A stretch of DNA of 64,000 bases from Pelagibacteraceae bacterium AG-390-L03 (GCA_003279685.1 QCHA01000001.1:248001-312000), one strand, 5' to 3'; shown: positions 54,039-63,395, numbered from the stretch's first letter. Translations and numbers: made by a program. The notes: generated by a model not told the origin, from the letters alone.

Positions 54039-54596
54039 TTATGCCTCTATCATTCTGTTTTCGATTTGTTGTAATTTATTTTTAATTGAAGTGTCCACCA
54101 TAGTACTTCCAACTTGCACTACTAAGCCTCCTATTAAACTTTGATCATGTTTGTAGTTTAATTTTATTTTTGAGCTAAAGTTTTTCGTTAGCTCATCTGT
54201 AATTTTAGAAATTTCGTCACCAGATAATTCTTTTGCAGATTTTAATTCTGCTTTTAATTCTCCTCTTTTTTTCGAACAAGTTTCAATAAAACTCTTTAAA
54301 ATTTGTTCTACATAAAAAAAACGTCTTTTTGTAACTAAAAAACTTAAGAAACTTTTTAATAAACTCTCAAATTTATTATTATCAGAAATACCCTTGATAA
54401 CTTTTAAAAGATCATTTTGGTTATTTGTTGGATCCTTAATTAAATTTGAAAAATCTTTGCTTGATGAAATCAAATTTAAGATGGATGAGGATTGTCCTTC
54501 TACTCGTGAAAGAACATTGTTTTCGCTCGCGAGTTCATATAAAGCTAAAGAATATCTTTCAGCTGAAGTTATTGAAAATCCCTTATTTTTACTCAA
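54039..54596 (-). CDS. atpH: F0F1 ATP synthase subunit delta
   Basis: TTG start with AGAGG upstream; SAERYSLALYELASE, C-terminal GGLVVQVGSTMVDTSIKNKLQQI. Confidence 0.95.
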   Translation of the reverse strand: MSKNKGFSITSAERYSLALYELASENNVLSRVEGQSSSILNLISSSKDFSNLIKDPTNNQNDLLKVIKGISDNNKFESLLKSFLSFLVTKRRFFYVEQILKSFIETCSKKRGELKAELKSAKELSGDEISKITDELTKNFSSKIKLNYKHDQSLIGGLVVQVGSTMVDTSIKNKLQQIENRMIEA

Positions 54597-54640
54597 CTTA
54601 GCACCTCTGTTATGTTGAAAATTATTTTAAAATCACGCTC

Positions 54641-54669
54641 TAATTAGCATATGACCATTATGTCTTCAA
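54641..54669 (-). promoter_or_regulatory. Candidate sigma70 promoter for atpHAGDC
   Basis: Minus strand TTGAAG (54669-54664), 17-nt spacer, TAATTA (54646-54641). Confidence 0.45.
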
Positions 54670-54704
54670 GTAGCACATTCGGTAAAAAGTCCTTTTTTGT
54701 AAGG

Positions 54705-56660
54705 TTAATTGAAGTTTATTGGATCAACATCAACTGAAAGTTTTATTCCTGATGAAAATTTGTAATTTGGAATAATCTCAGCAATTGAATTCTGTAATTT
54801 GAGAGATTTTGAGCCCCTGATTAACATTCTTATTCTAAATTTTCTTTTTAATCTAAAAATTGGTGCACTAACTGGTCCCAACACTATTCCCTCAATTTTG
54901 TTTTCAATAAAGTTTTTAAAATGAAAAGCTTCTTTTTCTAATTTTGCTTCATTATTACCTGTTAATATTAATGAGATAAATCTTTGAAATGGTGGAAGCT
55001 TGTTTAGTCTTCTAATATCTAATTCTCTATCAAGAAAAATATCAGGATTACTATTTGTTAAATCAGAAATCATTTTAGTATTAGTATTATAAGTTTGAAA
55101 ATACACAGTTGCAGGTTTCCCTGTTCTTCCTGCTCGTCCAGAAAGTTGATGATACAACTGTAAATTTTTTTCAGCTCCTCTTAAATCATGTCCTTGTAAA
55201 GAAAGATCAATATCAACTACCACAATACAGTTAAGGCTTGGAAAATGAAAACCTTTTGAAATTAGCTGAGTTCCAACTAAAATTTGAACTTCATTATTGA
55301 TTATTTTTTCTAATTTATCACTAGAACTTTTTTTATTCATAGTATCACTTGAAAAAATTTCAATTTTTTTAGATGGAAAGTTTTTTTTAACTTCCTCAGA
55401 TATTCTTTCGACACCAGGACCACTAAAAATAAATTCACAGTCCCCATATTTTGCACAAATTCTTTTTAAAGAGGATTTAAAACCACAATAATGGCATAAT
55501 AAATTATTTTTTTTTTTATGATAAACTAAATTAATTGAACAATTAGGACATGAATAACTATTGAAGCATTTGTTACAAATTACATGTGGAGAAAACCCTC
55601 GTCTATTTAAAAAAAATAATACTTGATTATTTTTATCAAGATGAAAATTTACTTTCTCAATTATTTTTTTTGAGAGCCAAGATTGTTTTTCTAATTTTGT
55701 TTCATTAAGATTAATTATTTCATAATTCGGCAATGATGCGTTTTGGTAACGTTTTTCCAATTTAGAAATACTATATTTTTTTTTTCTAATATTTTCATAA
55801 GTTTCAATTGAGGGAACAGCAGTTATTAAATTGATAGGGATATTTTCAAATGACGCTCTTGAAATAGCCATGTCTCTTGCATTATAAGTAACACCTTCAT
55901 CTTGCTTGTAAGATTGATCATGCTCTTCATCAACAATAATTAAACCTAGATTTTTAAATGGTAAAAATAATGATGATCTGGCACCTATAACAACTTTAAT
56001 TTCTCCATTTGCAATTCCGCTCCAAATAATTTCCTTCTTTTTTTTTGTAATACCAGAATGCCAAACTCCTGGCGTAAAGCCAAAAAATTCTATAAATTTT
56101 TTTTGAAATTGACTAGTTAAGCCAATCTCTGGTAATAAAATTAATCCCTGGAAACCCTTATTTATTATATTTTTAAGAGCTTCAAAATACACCATAGTTT
56201 TTCCTGAGCCAGTTGTACCTTGAAGAACATGAACTCTAAATTTTTGATTACTAGCATTCATTTTTTTAAGGGATTTTTTTTGTTCTTCAGAGAGCTTTAT
56301 TGAATTTTTTTTTATATTGGTTTCAAAAATTTTGTAAGTATCTTTTTGAAATTTTTCAACCGCATTACTACTTAATAAAACCAGTTTTAAAGCCATTCCT
56401 TTTGGAATTATATTGTATTGTGAAAACCAGTTGAGAAATTTAATGGTTGTTTTTTTTAATGGTGTAACGTCTAATTTTTTTAAAACATTCTTAATCTTAA
56501 AATTTTTATTATTTTTTTTTTCAAACTCATCCCAAACTACTCCAGTAATTTTAGATTTACCAAAAGGCACCACCACATAGTCGCCTACTTTTAAACTAAT
56601 ATCACTATCATAAGTAAAAGGATGATTAAATATATTTGGTAAAAGAATCGGTACTTTCAT
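54705..56660 (-). CDS. priA: Primosomal protein N' (PriA helicase)
   Basis: LQGTTGSGKTMVYFEAL, IIVDEEHDQSYKQDEGVTYNARDMA, FLNRRGFSPHVICNKCFNSYSCPNC, GTQLISKGFHFPSL. Confidence 0.96.
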   Translation of the reverse strand: MKVPILLPNIFNHPFTYDSDISLKVGDYVVVPFGKSKITGVVWDEFEKKNNKNFKIKNVLKKLDVTPLKKTTIKFLNWFSQYNIIPKGMALKLVLLSSNAVEKFQKDTYKIFETNIKKNSIKLSEEQKKSLKKMNASNQKFRVHVLQGTTGSGKTMVYFEALKNIINKGFQGLILLPEIGLTSQFQKKFIEFFGFTPGVWHSGITKKKKEIIWSGIANGEIKVVIGARSSLFLPFKNLGLIIVDEEHDQSYKQDEGVTYNARDMAISRASFENIPINLITAVPSIETYENIRKKKYSISKLEKRYQNASLPNYEIINLNETKLEKQSWLSKKIIEKVNFHLDKNNQVLFFLNRRGFSPHVICNKCFNSYSCPNCSINLVYHKKKNNLLCHYCGFKSSLKRICAKYGDCEFIFSGPGVERISEEVKKNFPSKKIEIFSSDTMNKKSSSDKLEKIINNEVQILVGTQLISKGFHFPSLNCIVVVDIDLSLQGHDLRGAEKNLQLYHQLSGRAGRTGKPATVYFQTYNTNTKMISDLTNSNPDIFLDRELDIRRLNKLPPFQRFISLILTGNNEAKLEKEAFHFKNFIENKIEGIVLGPVSAPIFRLKRKFRIRMLIRGSKSLKLQNSIAEIIPNYKFSSGIKLSVDVDPINFN

Positions 56661-56829
56661 ATCTTAATAATATGGAAAAATATTAGGTATGGAATGGTTA
56701 TTTTATAACTATTTTAGATCTGATAACCATATTGGGCAAGAATATCAGAATCCAAGGCATCTATGTTATTTGAATTAATTAAAATAAAGTAAATTAAATG
56801 AAAAAATTATATTTATAGATATTAATATT

Positions 56830-57528
56830 TTAATTCATATGTTTTTTAAGAAAATGAGAAATATCATTAAGTTGTCTCTTTTTTCCATGATTAACTTCTA
56901 CAAATTTATTATTCACATTTTCAAAATTAGTATCAAAATTATTTTTAAAAATATATTTTCTAAAACTTTGTAAATGAATACTTATAAACTCAGTAACAAC
57001 TAATTGAATTGAAATTTTTTTATCTCTTATCCTCTGAATTTTTCTTGATAGTGACATATATACTTTCTCAATAATTAATATTTTATAAATTGGATCTTTA
57101 ATAAATTTAATGTCATTGTTAACATATAATCCTTCAAAAATAATCAACCTATTTTTTGAATATTTAAATTTTAGATTAAGATTATTTTTTCCAGTTTTTC
57201 TATTATAAAGATTTTTTAATATTAAAATTTTATTATTAGATTTTCCTAATAAAAAGTTTAACAACTTCTTTAGTTTGAAACTATCATAATGTAAAATATT
57301 TTGATTAATCTTAAATTTATTAATCCTTTTTGTAATACTTATTCTTTTTGATCTTGAAAAAAGAAACAAATCTTTACTTAAAATATAAATATTTGAATAA
57401 TCCTTCTGTAAATTTTTTTTTAATAAACTTGCAAAAAGACTTTTTCCAGAGCATGTAATTCCATCAATAGTAATTAAATTAATATTTTTTTTTTTAAAAT
57501 CTCTGAAAATTTTTTTATTTAATTTCAT
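56830..57528 (-). CDS. Uridine-kinase-like P-loop kinase
   Basis: LITIDGITCSGKSLFASLL Walker A; LIIFEGLYVNNDI; RKIQRIRDK. Confidence 0.7.
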   Translation of the reverse strand: MKLNKKIFRDFKKKNINLITIDGITCSGKSLFASLLKKNLQKDYSNIYILSKDLFLFSRSKRISITKRINKFKINQNILHYDSFKLKKLLNFLLGKSNNKILILKNLYNRKTGKNNLNLKFKYSKNRLIIFEGLYVNNDIKFIKDPIYKILIIEKVYMSLSRKIQRIRDKKISIQLVVTEFISIHLQSFRKYIFKNNFDTNFENVNNKFVEVNHGKKRQLNDISHFLKKHMN

Positions 57529-57537
57529 AATCTTTGT

Positions 57538-58128
57538 TTAAAAATATTTTAACCAAATTTTAGGTTGTTTTGTACAAATAGCATCAATTTTGATATCATT
57601 TTTTCTTAGCTTTGAGATGATGTTTTTAATCTCTTTAATTCTATCTTTTTTAACTAATTCTGGAGAAACAATACAAATTTTTACTTTTTGTTTTTTTAAG
57701 AAGAAATAAAATTTTTTATTTAGACTAATTTTTGTAAAATTATCTACCCATAGCCATTTAATTTTATTGAATAGTGTATTTTTTTTTTTTAAATCTTCAT
57801 ACTCAGAATATCTAACTGATACTTTGGTATGATTCATATTCTTTAAAATAGTGGAAAAAGTCTGATCATGAAAAAAATAATTCTTTATTTTATTTTTGTT
57901 TAAAATTTTTAAAATTTGATCTTCTAAACCTTCTTCTTTAACATTTAAAACAAGTAATTTATGATTATAATATTTAATCCACTTAGAAAATAATTCACCT
58001 TTTACATAAGGATCATGGTGAAGATATATATTTTTATTCTTTGATCTTAAATCAATTTCAACTCCATATTCATTATCAAGTATTTTTAATTCTTTTGAAG
58101 AATTGACCCTATGTTTGATTAAAATCAT
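57538..58128 (-). CDS. GDPD/PI-PLC-fold-like protein
   Basis: LIKHRVNSSKELKILDNEYGVEIDLRSKNKNIYLHHDPY resembles the glycerophosphodiester phosphodiesterase HR/E-D/H-D pattern. Confidence 0.6.
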   Translation of the reverse strand: MILIKHRVNSSKELKILDNEYGVEIDLRSKNKNIYLHHDPYVKGELFSKWIKYYNHKLLVLNVKEEGLEDQILKILNKNKIKNYFFHDQTFSTILKNMNHTKVSVRYSEYEDLKKKNTLFNKIKWLWVDNFTKISLNKKFYFFLKKQKVKICIVSPELVKKDRIKEIKNIISKLRKNDIKIDAICTKQPKIWLKYF

Positions 58129-58920
58129 TTAGATATAACTTAAATATTTTGTATGTATAAAAAAAATATTAAATACTTTTTGATTATTAAACTTTTCAAG
58201 CTTTTTTTCAAATTTATTATAAATGTACATATTATATTTTTGTTTTTTTAATATATGGTCAATTTTTTCACAAATTTTTTTATCATACTCAACCATTAGT
58301 ATTGGATTAAATTTTTTTATTGTTCTTATTGCGCCCTTAATACATTCTAGTTCATGACCTTCAATATCAATTTTAATAAAGCAAGGCTTATATTTAAAAT
58401 CATCTAATTTTTTTGTTCTAATAATTTCTTTTTTTAAAGAAATAATTTTAAATATTTTTTTTATAAATAATGAACTTTTGAGCCTTTTTTTAACACCAGA
58501 CTTACTTATGCCAGCCATCTGGGTAATTGCATATTTTTTAAAGTAGGGTGTATAGAAATGTTTTTTTTGATTGAAATTACTTAAAGCTACATTTTTACAT
58601 TTTAAAAATTTATCTTTTTGTTCAATTTTTTTTAGTTTATTAAAATTATAAATATTAGGCTCAAAAGAAATAATTTTTGTTTTTTTGGTAAATTTTCTAA
58701 TAATATTATAGCTCATACCATCATTAGCTCCCACATCTAAAATTATTTTTTTTTGATTAAAGAAATTTTTTTTTTCTAAAATTTTGATAATTTTAAAATC
58801 ACTATCATAAATAAACTTTGAAAAATATTTCCCGATTATGAATCTAGAGATTAAAAAAAGATAAATATTAGAGCGTAAAACTCTTTCAAGATAATTTAAA
58901 ACAATGTTATCTTGGGTCAT
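58129..58920 (-). CDS. FkbM-family methyltransferase
   Basis: KKIILDVGANDGMSYNII, ISFEPN, PCFIKIDIEGHELECIKGA. Confidence 0.85.
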   Translation of the reverse strand: MTQDNIVLNYLERVLRSNIYLFLISRFIIGKYFSKFIYDSDFKIIKILEKKNFFNQKKIILDVGANDGMSYNIIRKFTKKTKIISFEPNIYNFNKLKKIEQKDKFLKCKNVALSNFNQKKHFYTPYFKKYAITQMAGISKSGVKKRLKSSLFIKKIFKIISLKKEIIRTKKLDDFKYKPCFIKIDIEGHELECIKGAIRTIKKFNPILMVEYDKKICEKIDHILKKQKYNMYIYNKFEKKLEKFNNQKVFNIFFIHTKYLSYI

Positions 58921-58923
58921 TTT

Positions 58924-59637
58924 CTATTTAAAAAATCTTAATTTAAATAAATATAAAAAATTAAACAAAATATGACTTATAAAATTTATAAAATTATTTT
59001 TCCATTTGGAGTGTCCATATTTTCGTGTATTAAAGATGACTTCAATAGTTTTAATTTCTATTCTATTTTTTAAGCAAATATACATAATGTAGGTATCTAT
59101 TGTTGTCCATTTATATGGAATATTTGAAAATAATTGTAACAATTCTTTATTAAATATCTTTGGCTGAGCATTAATCTCTTTCATTGGATAACCTAAAATA
59201 ATTGAAGAAAGTTTTTCATGAAGAGTACTAATAATACCGTCAAATCCTCTGTTGTTTACTCTAAATCCCTTTCCTAATATATTTTTTTTATCTTTAATAA
59301 GTAAATAAAGTTTAAAAAAATCAATCATAGGCGTTTGTAAATCTGCATGTGCCCAACCAATATAATCTCCTTTGGCAATCTTTAGTCCCTCGGCGATTCC
59401 TCCTCCATAACCTTGATTATTCTCAAGATTAATTAATTTAATCAAAACATTTTTAGAATTATTTTTTTTTATAGCTTTTTCAGCTACACTTTTAGTATCA
59501 TCATCTGAGCCGTTGTTAACTAATATCAATTCAGCACTATATTCTTGTAATGGTAATTCTAAAAATTCATCACAAATTAATGGAATGTTTTTTTCTTCGT
59601 TATAACATGGTAGAACTAAACTAATGTTAATAGACAT
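58924..59637 (-). CDS. Family 2 glycosyltransferase (dolichol-phosphate-mannose-synthase-like)
   Basis: ISLVLPCYNEEKNIPLICDEF, LILVNNGSDDDT, GYGGGIAEGLKIAKGDYIGWAHADLQTP. Confidence 0.9.
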   Translation of the reverse strand: MSINISLVLPCYNEEKNIPLICDEFLELPLQEYSAELILVNNGSDDDTKSVAEKAIKKNNSKNVLIKLINLENNQGYGGGIAEGLKIAKGDYIGWAHADLQTPMIDFFKLYLLIKDKKNILGKGFRVNNRGFDGIISTLHEKLSSIILGYPMKEINAQPKIFNKELLQLFSNIPYKWTTIDTYIMYICLKNRIEIKTIEVIFNTRKYGHSKWKNNFINFISHILFNFLYLFKLRFFK

Positions 59638-59684
59638 GACTTTTAAATATTATAAATACTCTATATATAGAACTTAAACTATAT

Positions 59685-61178
59685 ATGAAACATTTTTTAA
59701 TTATACCTTTAGGTGGTCTTGGAATTAGATTTGTAAACTCAGGTTACAAAACCTATAAACCATTTCTAAAAACATCAACCAAATCAAGAGTTATTGATAA
59801 TATAGCTAATAATTTTCCTAAAAAAAATACTCATATAATTATTATAGGAAATACCAAAAGATATAGAAATATTGTTTTTAATTTCAAAAGGAAAAATACC
59901 TCTTTTATAAAAATCAGAGATCATAAATCTGGACCATTGTACTCTCTTTTTTTAGCAAAAAAAAAATTAAAAGAAATTATTAATAATGACAAATTTTTTA
60001 TTTCATATTCAGATATCAACTGGAAGTGGGATTTTAATTCTGTAGAAAAAAATCTCTCCAAAAAAAATATAGTTGTATATAGTCATATTGGCTTCCACCC
60101 CCATCTAGAAATAAATTCAAAATCAGATTTTTTTTTATGTAATAAAAAAGATGAAGTAGATTATGTATCTGAAAAAAAATCAATCCTTGCAGACTATAAA
60201 AAAAACTATCTTGCGATTGGATGTTATTATTTTAAAAACTTTCAATATTTTGAAAATTTTTTCAATGAAAATGAATTCAAAAAACAAATTAATAAAAAAG
60301 AAATATATATAATTAATTTATTAAATTACTGCTTAAAAAATAAAATTAAAATAAATCATTTTACTATAAATCGATTTGTTCATTTAGGGATACCTAATCA
60401 ATATGAAGATTTCTTAAATTGGAAAGATATTTTAATTAAAAACTTTAAAAAAAGTATAAGTTTAAGTTATCCAAGTATTATGTTGATGGCTGGAAAAGGT
60501 GAAAGAGTTAAAAATTTAAAAGAAAAAAAACCTTTTTTAAATATTAGAGATTATAAAATATACGAGTATATTTTTAAAAAATATGGTTCAAAAAAAAACC
60601 ATATAATTACTAATGATAATTATTTAAAATCTATAAATAAAAAATACAAGATTTTTAAGATTAATAATTCAAAATCAATGCTTCAAACAGTTGAAAAATC
60701 GATTGATTTGTTAAAAAATAAAAAAAATTTTTTTATACTATCTTGTGATTGTTTTGGGTTGTTTGAAAAAATAAAATTTGAAAAATTCATTGAAAAAGAA
60801 AAACCAGATGTAGTTCTTTTTGGTTTTAATATTTCAGAATTACAGAAATCACTTTTTAACGCACATTCTTCAATTAAATTAAAACATAACAATATAGACT
60901 CTATAAAAATTAAGAAATCTCTAGATAAATCAAATGAATTAGGTCATGCAGGGTTTTTTTGGGTAAAAAATAGCAATATATTTAATAATTTAAAAAAGTT
61001 TAGGTTAACCAATAAATTAAAAAGAGAAATTTTACTTGATGATTATTTTAAATTTCTATTTGATAAAAAGTTAGGCAAAATTAATTGTTATAAATTGAAG
61101 AGTTATGTGCATATAGGGTCAATTAATGAATATGAAGAATTGAAATATTGGGAAAACTATTTGAAAAATGAAAATTGA
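59685..61178 (+). CDS. Tandem-duplicated sugar nucleotidyltransferase
   Basis: Two NTP-transferase-like halves: LIIPLGGLGIRFVNSGYKTYKPFLK...SYSDINW...FVHLGIPNQYEDFLNWKDIL and IMLMAGKGERVKNLKEKKPFL...SCDCFGL...YVHIGSINEYEELKYWENYL. Confidence 0.78.
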   Translation: MKHFLIIPLGGLGIRFVNSGYKTYKPFLKTSTKSRVIDNIANNFPKKNTHIIIIGNTKRYRNIVFNFKRKNTSFIKIRDHKSGPLYSLFLAKKKLKEIINNDKFFISYSDINWKWDFNSVEKNLSKKNIVVYSHIGFHPHLEINSKSDFFLCNKKDEVDYVSEKKSILADYKKNYLAIGCYYFKNFQYFENFFNENEFKKQINKKEIYIINLLNYCLKNKIKINHFTINRFVHLGIPNQYEDFLNWKDILIKNFKKSISLSYPSIMLMAGKGERVKNLKEKKPFLNIRDYKIYEYIFKKYGSKKNHIITNDNYLKSINKKYKIFKINNSKSMLQTVEKSIDLLKNKKNFFILSCDCFGLFEKIKFEKFIEKEKPDVVLFGFNISELQKSLFNAHSSIKLKHNNIDSIKIKKSLDKSNELGHAGFFWVKNSNIFNNLKKFRLTNKLKREILLDDYFKFLFDKKLGKINCYKLKSYVHIGSINEYEELKYWENYLKNEN

Positions 61179-62388
61179 TAAAATTATAAAAAAGAAAGCA
61201 TTACCATCATTCTGTACCTCAAATATTGAAGTTATAAAATCAATTCTATTTTTTTGTCATAATAAAAAATTACCTTGCTTAATTGAATGCACTTCGAATC
61301 AAGTTAACCAACATGGTGGTTATACCAATAAAACACCAAAAAAATTTATAAAAGAAATTTTTAATTTAAGTAAAAAGATTAAATTTAACTCAAAAAAATT
61401 ATTTTTAGGGGGAGATCATTTGGGTCCACTACCATGGAAAAAAAAGAACAAAACTATCGCTATCAAAAATTCAATTTCATTAATAAATGATTATTTAAAA
61501 CAAAATTTTTGTAAGATTCATGTCGACACTTCAATAAAATGTAGAGATGACAAGTATATTGATAGTGACATCATCTTTGAGAGAACTAGTGATATTTTAA
61601 ATAATCCTAGTATCAAAAAAAAAATAAAAGATAAATTCTTAATAGTAGGAACAGAAGTCCCTCTATCTGGAAGTGGTGATGATAAAAAAATTGTTAAAAC
61701 TAACAAGAAACAAATTGAAACGGAAGTTTTCAAATTTAAACAAATATTAGATAAATTAAGTCTAAAAAATAAATCTTTTGGTTTAGTAATTGAACCTGGA
61801 ATGAAATATATGCACTTCTCTATTACAAAACCTAACTTTTCAGACTTTTCGAATAAAAAAAATATAAGTAAAAAAAATAAATTTGTTTATGAGGCTCACT
61901 CTACGGATTATCAGCCAGAAAAAATTTTAAAACAATTAGTAAAAAATAATTTTAAATTTTTAAAAGTTGGCCCAGAATTAACTTATAATTATTCGAAGTC
62001 ATTATTCTTTATGGAAAATGTAGAAAAAAAAAATAAGCTTAAAAGTTCAAAAATAAAAAAAGTTATTTTTTCTTCGATGTTGAAAAATCCAAAATATTGG
62101 AAAAGCTACTATGAAACAAAAAATCCTAAATTACTTTTAAATAGTAAATTAGATAGAATGAGATATTATTTTGATACTAAACCCGTAATTAATTCAATCA
62201 AAAATTTAAAAAAAAATATTAATCTACTTCATGAAAAAAATATAGTTTACTTAATGAATACTTCTGAAAAAAAAGAATTTTTAAATTTTAAAAAAGATAA
62301 GTTATCAAATTTCGATGTAATTAAACTAATCTTTATTTCAAAAACATTAAAAAGATACTTTGGTGCTTGTAAACACAAATTAAATTAA
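61168..62388 (+). CDS. GatZ/KbaZ-like (tagatose-bisphosphate aldolase non-catalytic subunit family)
   Basis: PCLIECTSNQVNQHGGYTNKTPKKFI and LFLGGDHLGPLPW match the GatZ/KbaZ signature; EAHSTDYQP. Confidence 0.85.
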   Translation: MKIDKIIKKKALPSFCTSNIEVIKSILFFCHNKKLPCLIECTSNQVNQHGGYTNKTPKKFIKEIFNLSKKIKFNSKKLFLGGDHLGPLPWKKKNKTIAIKNSISLINDYLKQNFCKIHVDTSIKCRDDKYIDSDIIFERTSDILNNPSIKKKIKDKFLIVGTEVPLSGSGDDKKIVKTNKKQIETEVFKFKQILDKLSLKNKSFGLVIEPGMKYMHFSITKPNFSDFSNKKNISKKNKFVYEAHSTDYQPEKILKQLVKNNFKFLKVGPELTYNYSKSLFFMENVEKKNKLKSSKIKKVIFSSMLKNPKYWKSYYETKNPKLLLNSKLDRMRYYFDTKPVINSIKNLKKNINLLHEKNIVYLMNTSEKKEFLNFKKDKLSNFDVIKLIFISKTLKRYFGACKHKLN

Positions 62389-63395
62389 ATATTTTTTATA
62401 TTTCGTAAATTAAACGATAGAATTATCAGTGGTAAAATTATTAATTTTTCTGACATTTGATATACTGGAGTTGCAAACAAAAAAACAATTGAATAAATAA
62501 TTGCCATTATTATTAGCATTTTATTTTTAGCTTCACTTTTAAAAACATTGTAAAAAATTAATCCAATAGGAAGAATAAAATTAATCGTGACTATTAATAT
62601 ACTTGAAAATATATTTATAGAACCTAGTTCACTTAAAATTATTTGGCCTTCTTGTTTTTGAAGAGGAACAAAAAATTTTGGGTTAATCATGCAATTTATT
62701 GACTCATAATTAATAATTACAAATATAGTAAGTATAATAGCACTTAATATTATAATTTTTTTAAATTCTAAATTAAAAATTAACCAAGTTAAAATTATAA
62801 TAAATCCACTTTCCCGATTAAGTGTTGCCATCAAAATTATCAAAAAAAATAAAATAATATTTCTTTTTTTACTTGCATATATTGCTGCACTCATAAAAAA
62901 CATCTCAAATATAGAATAAGAATATTCTCCGAGATGAAATTGAAAAATAAAGGTTACGTAAAAAAGAAAAAAAATAATATGAATTTTTTCTAATTGAAAA
63001 ACATTATTCAAAAAAACAAGAGATAAAAATATTAAAGAACAATGTAATATAATATTAATATAATATGGAAAATTAGAATTCAATTCTTCAGACAACTGAT
63101 AGATATTTTTTAAAAATAACGATTTAACCCATCTTACTTTATGTCTATCATGCATATCACCTGTTATATTGCATTTTTTTGATAGAATTTCTTCATATGA
63201 TAAATCTGAAGTTAGTTGTTGATTAATATTTTTTTTGATTTCGGCTCTTGTTAATTTTATAAATGTTTTGTCATTTGTAATCTCATTGATTGCAAAACGT
63301 TCATGTGTAAAATTTATGAAAACATAAAAAATCAAAAAAAATGATATAAAAAATAATAAATTTTTTTCATTAAGACTTTTTGATATAAAATTCAT
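62385..63395 (-). CDS. Polytopic membrane protein, possibly glycan-related (GT-C or EpsG-like)
   Basis: 336 aa with many hydrophobic segments and LMATLNRESGFIIILTWLIF; location in the glycan-like island. Confidence 0.5.
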   Translation of the reverse strand: MNFISKSLNEKNLLFFISFFLIFYVFINFTHERFAINEITNDKTFIKLTRAEIKKNINQQLTSDLSYEEILSKKCNITGDMHDRHKVRWVKSLFLKNIYQLSEELNSNFPYYINIILHCSLIFLSLVFLNNVFQLEKIHIIFFLFYVTFIFQFHLGEYSYSIFEMFFMSAAIYASKKRNIILFFLIILMATLNRESGFIIILTWLIFNLEFKKIIILSAIILTIFVIINYESINCMINPKFFVPLQKQEGQIILSELGSINIFSSILIVTINFILPIGLIFYNVFKSEAKNKMLIIMAIIYSIVFLFATPVYQMSEKLIILPLIILSFNLRNIKNI

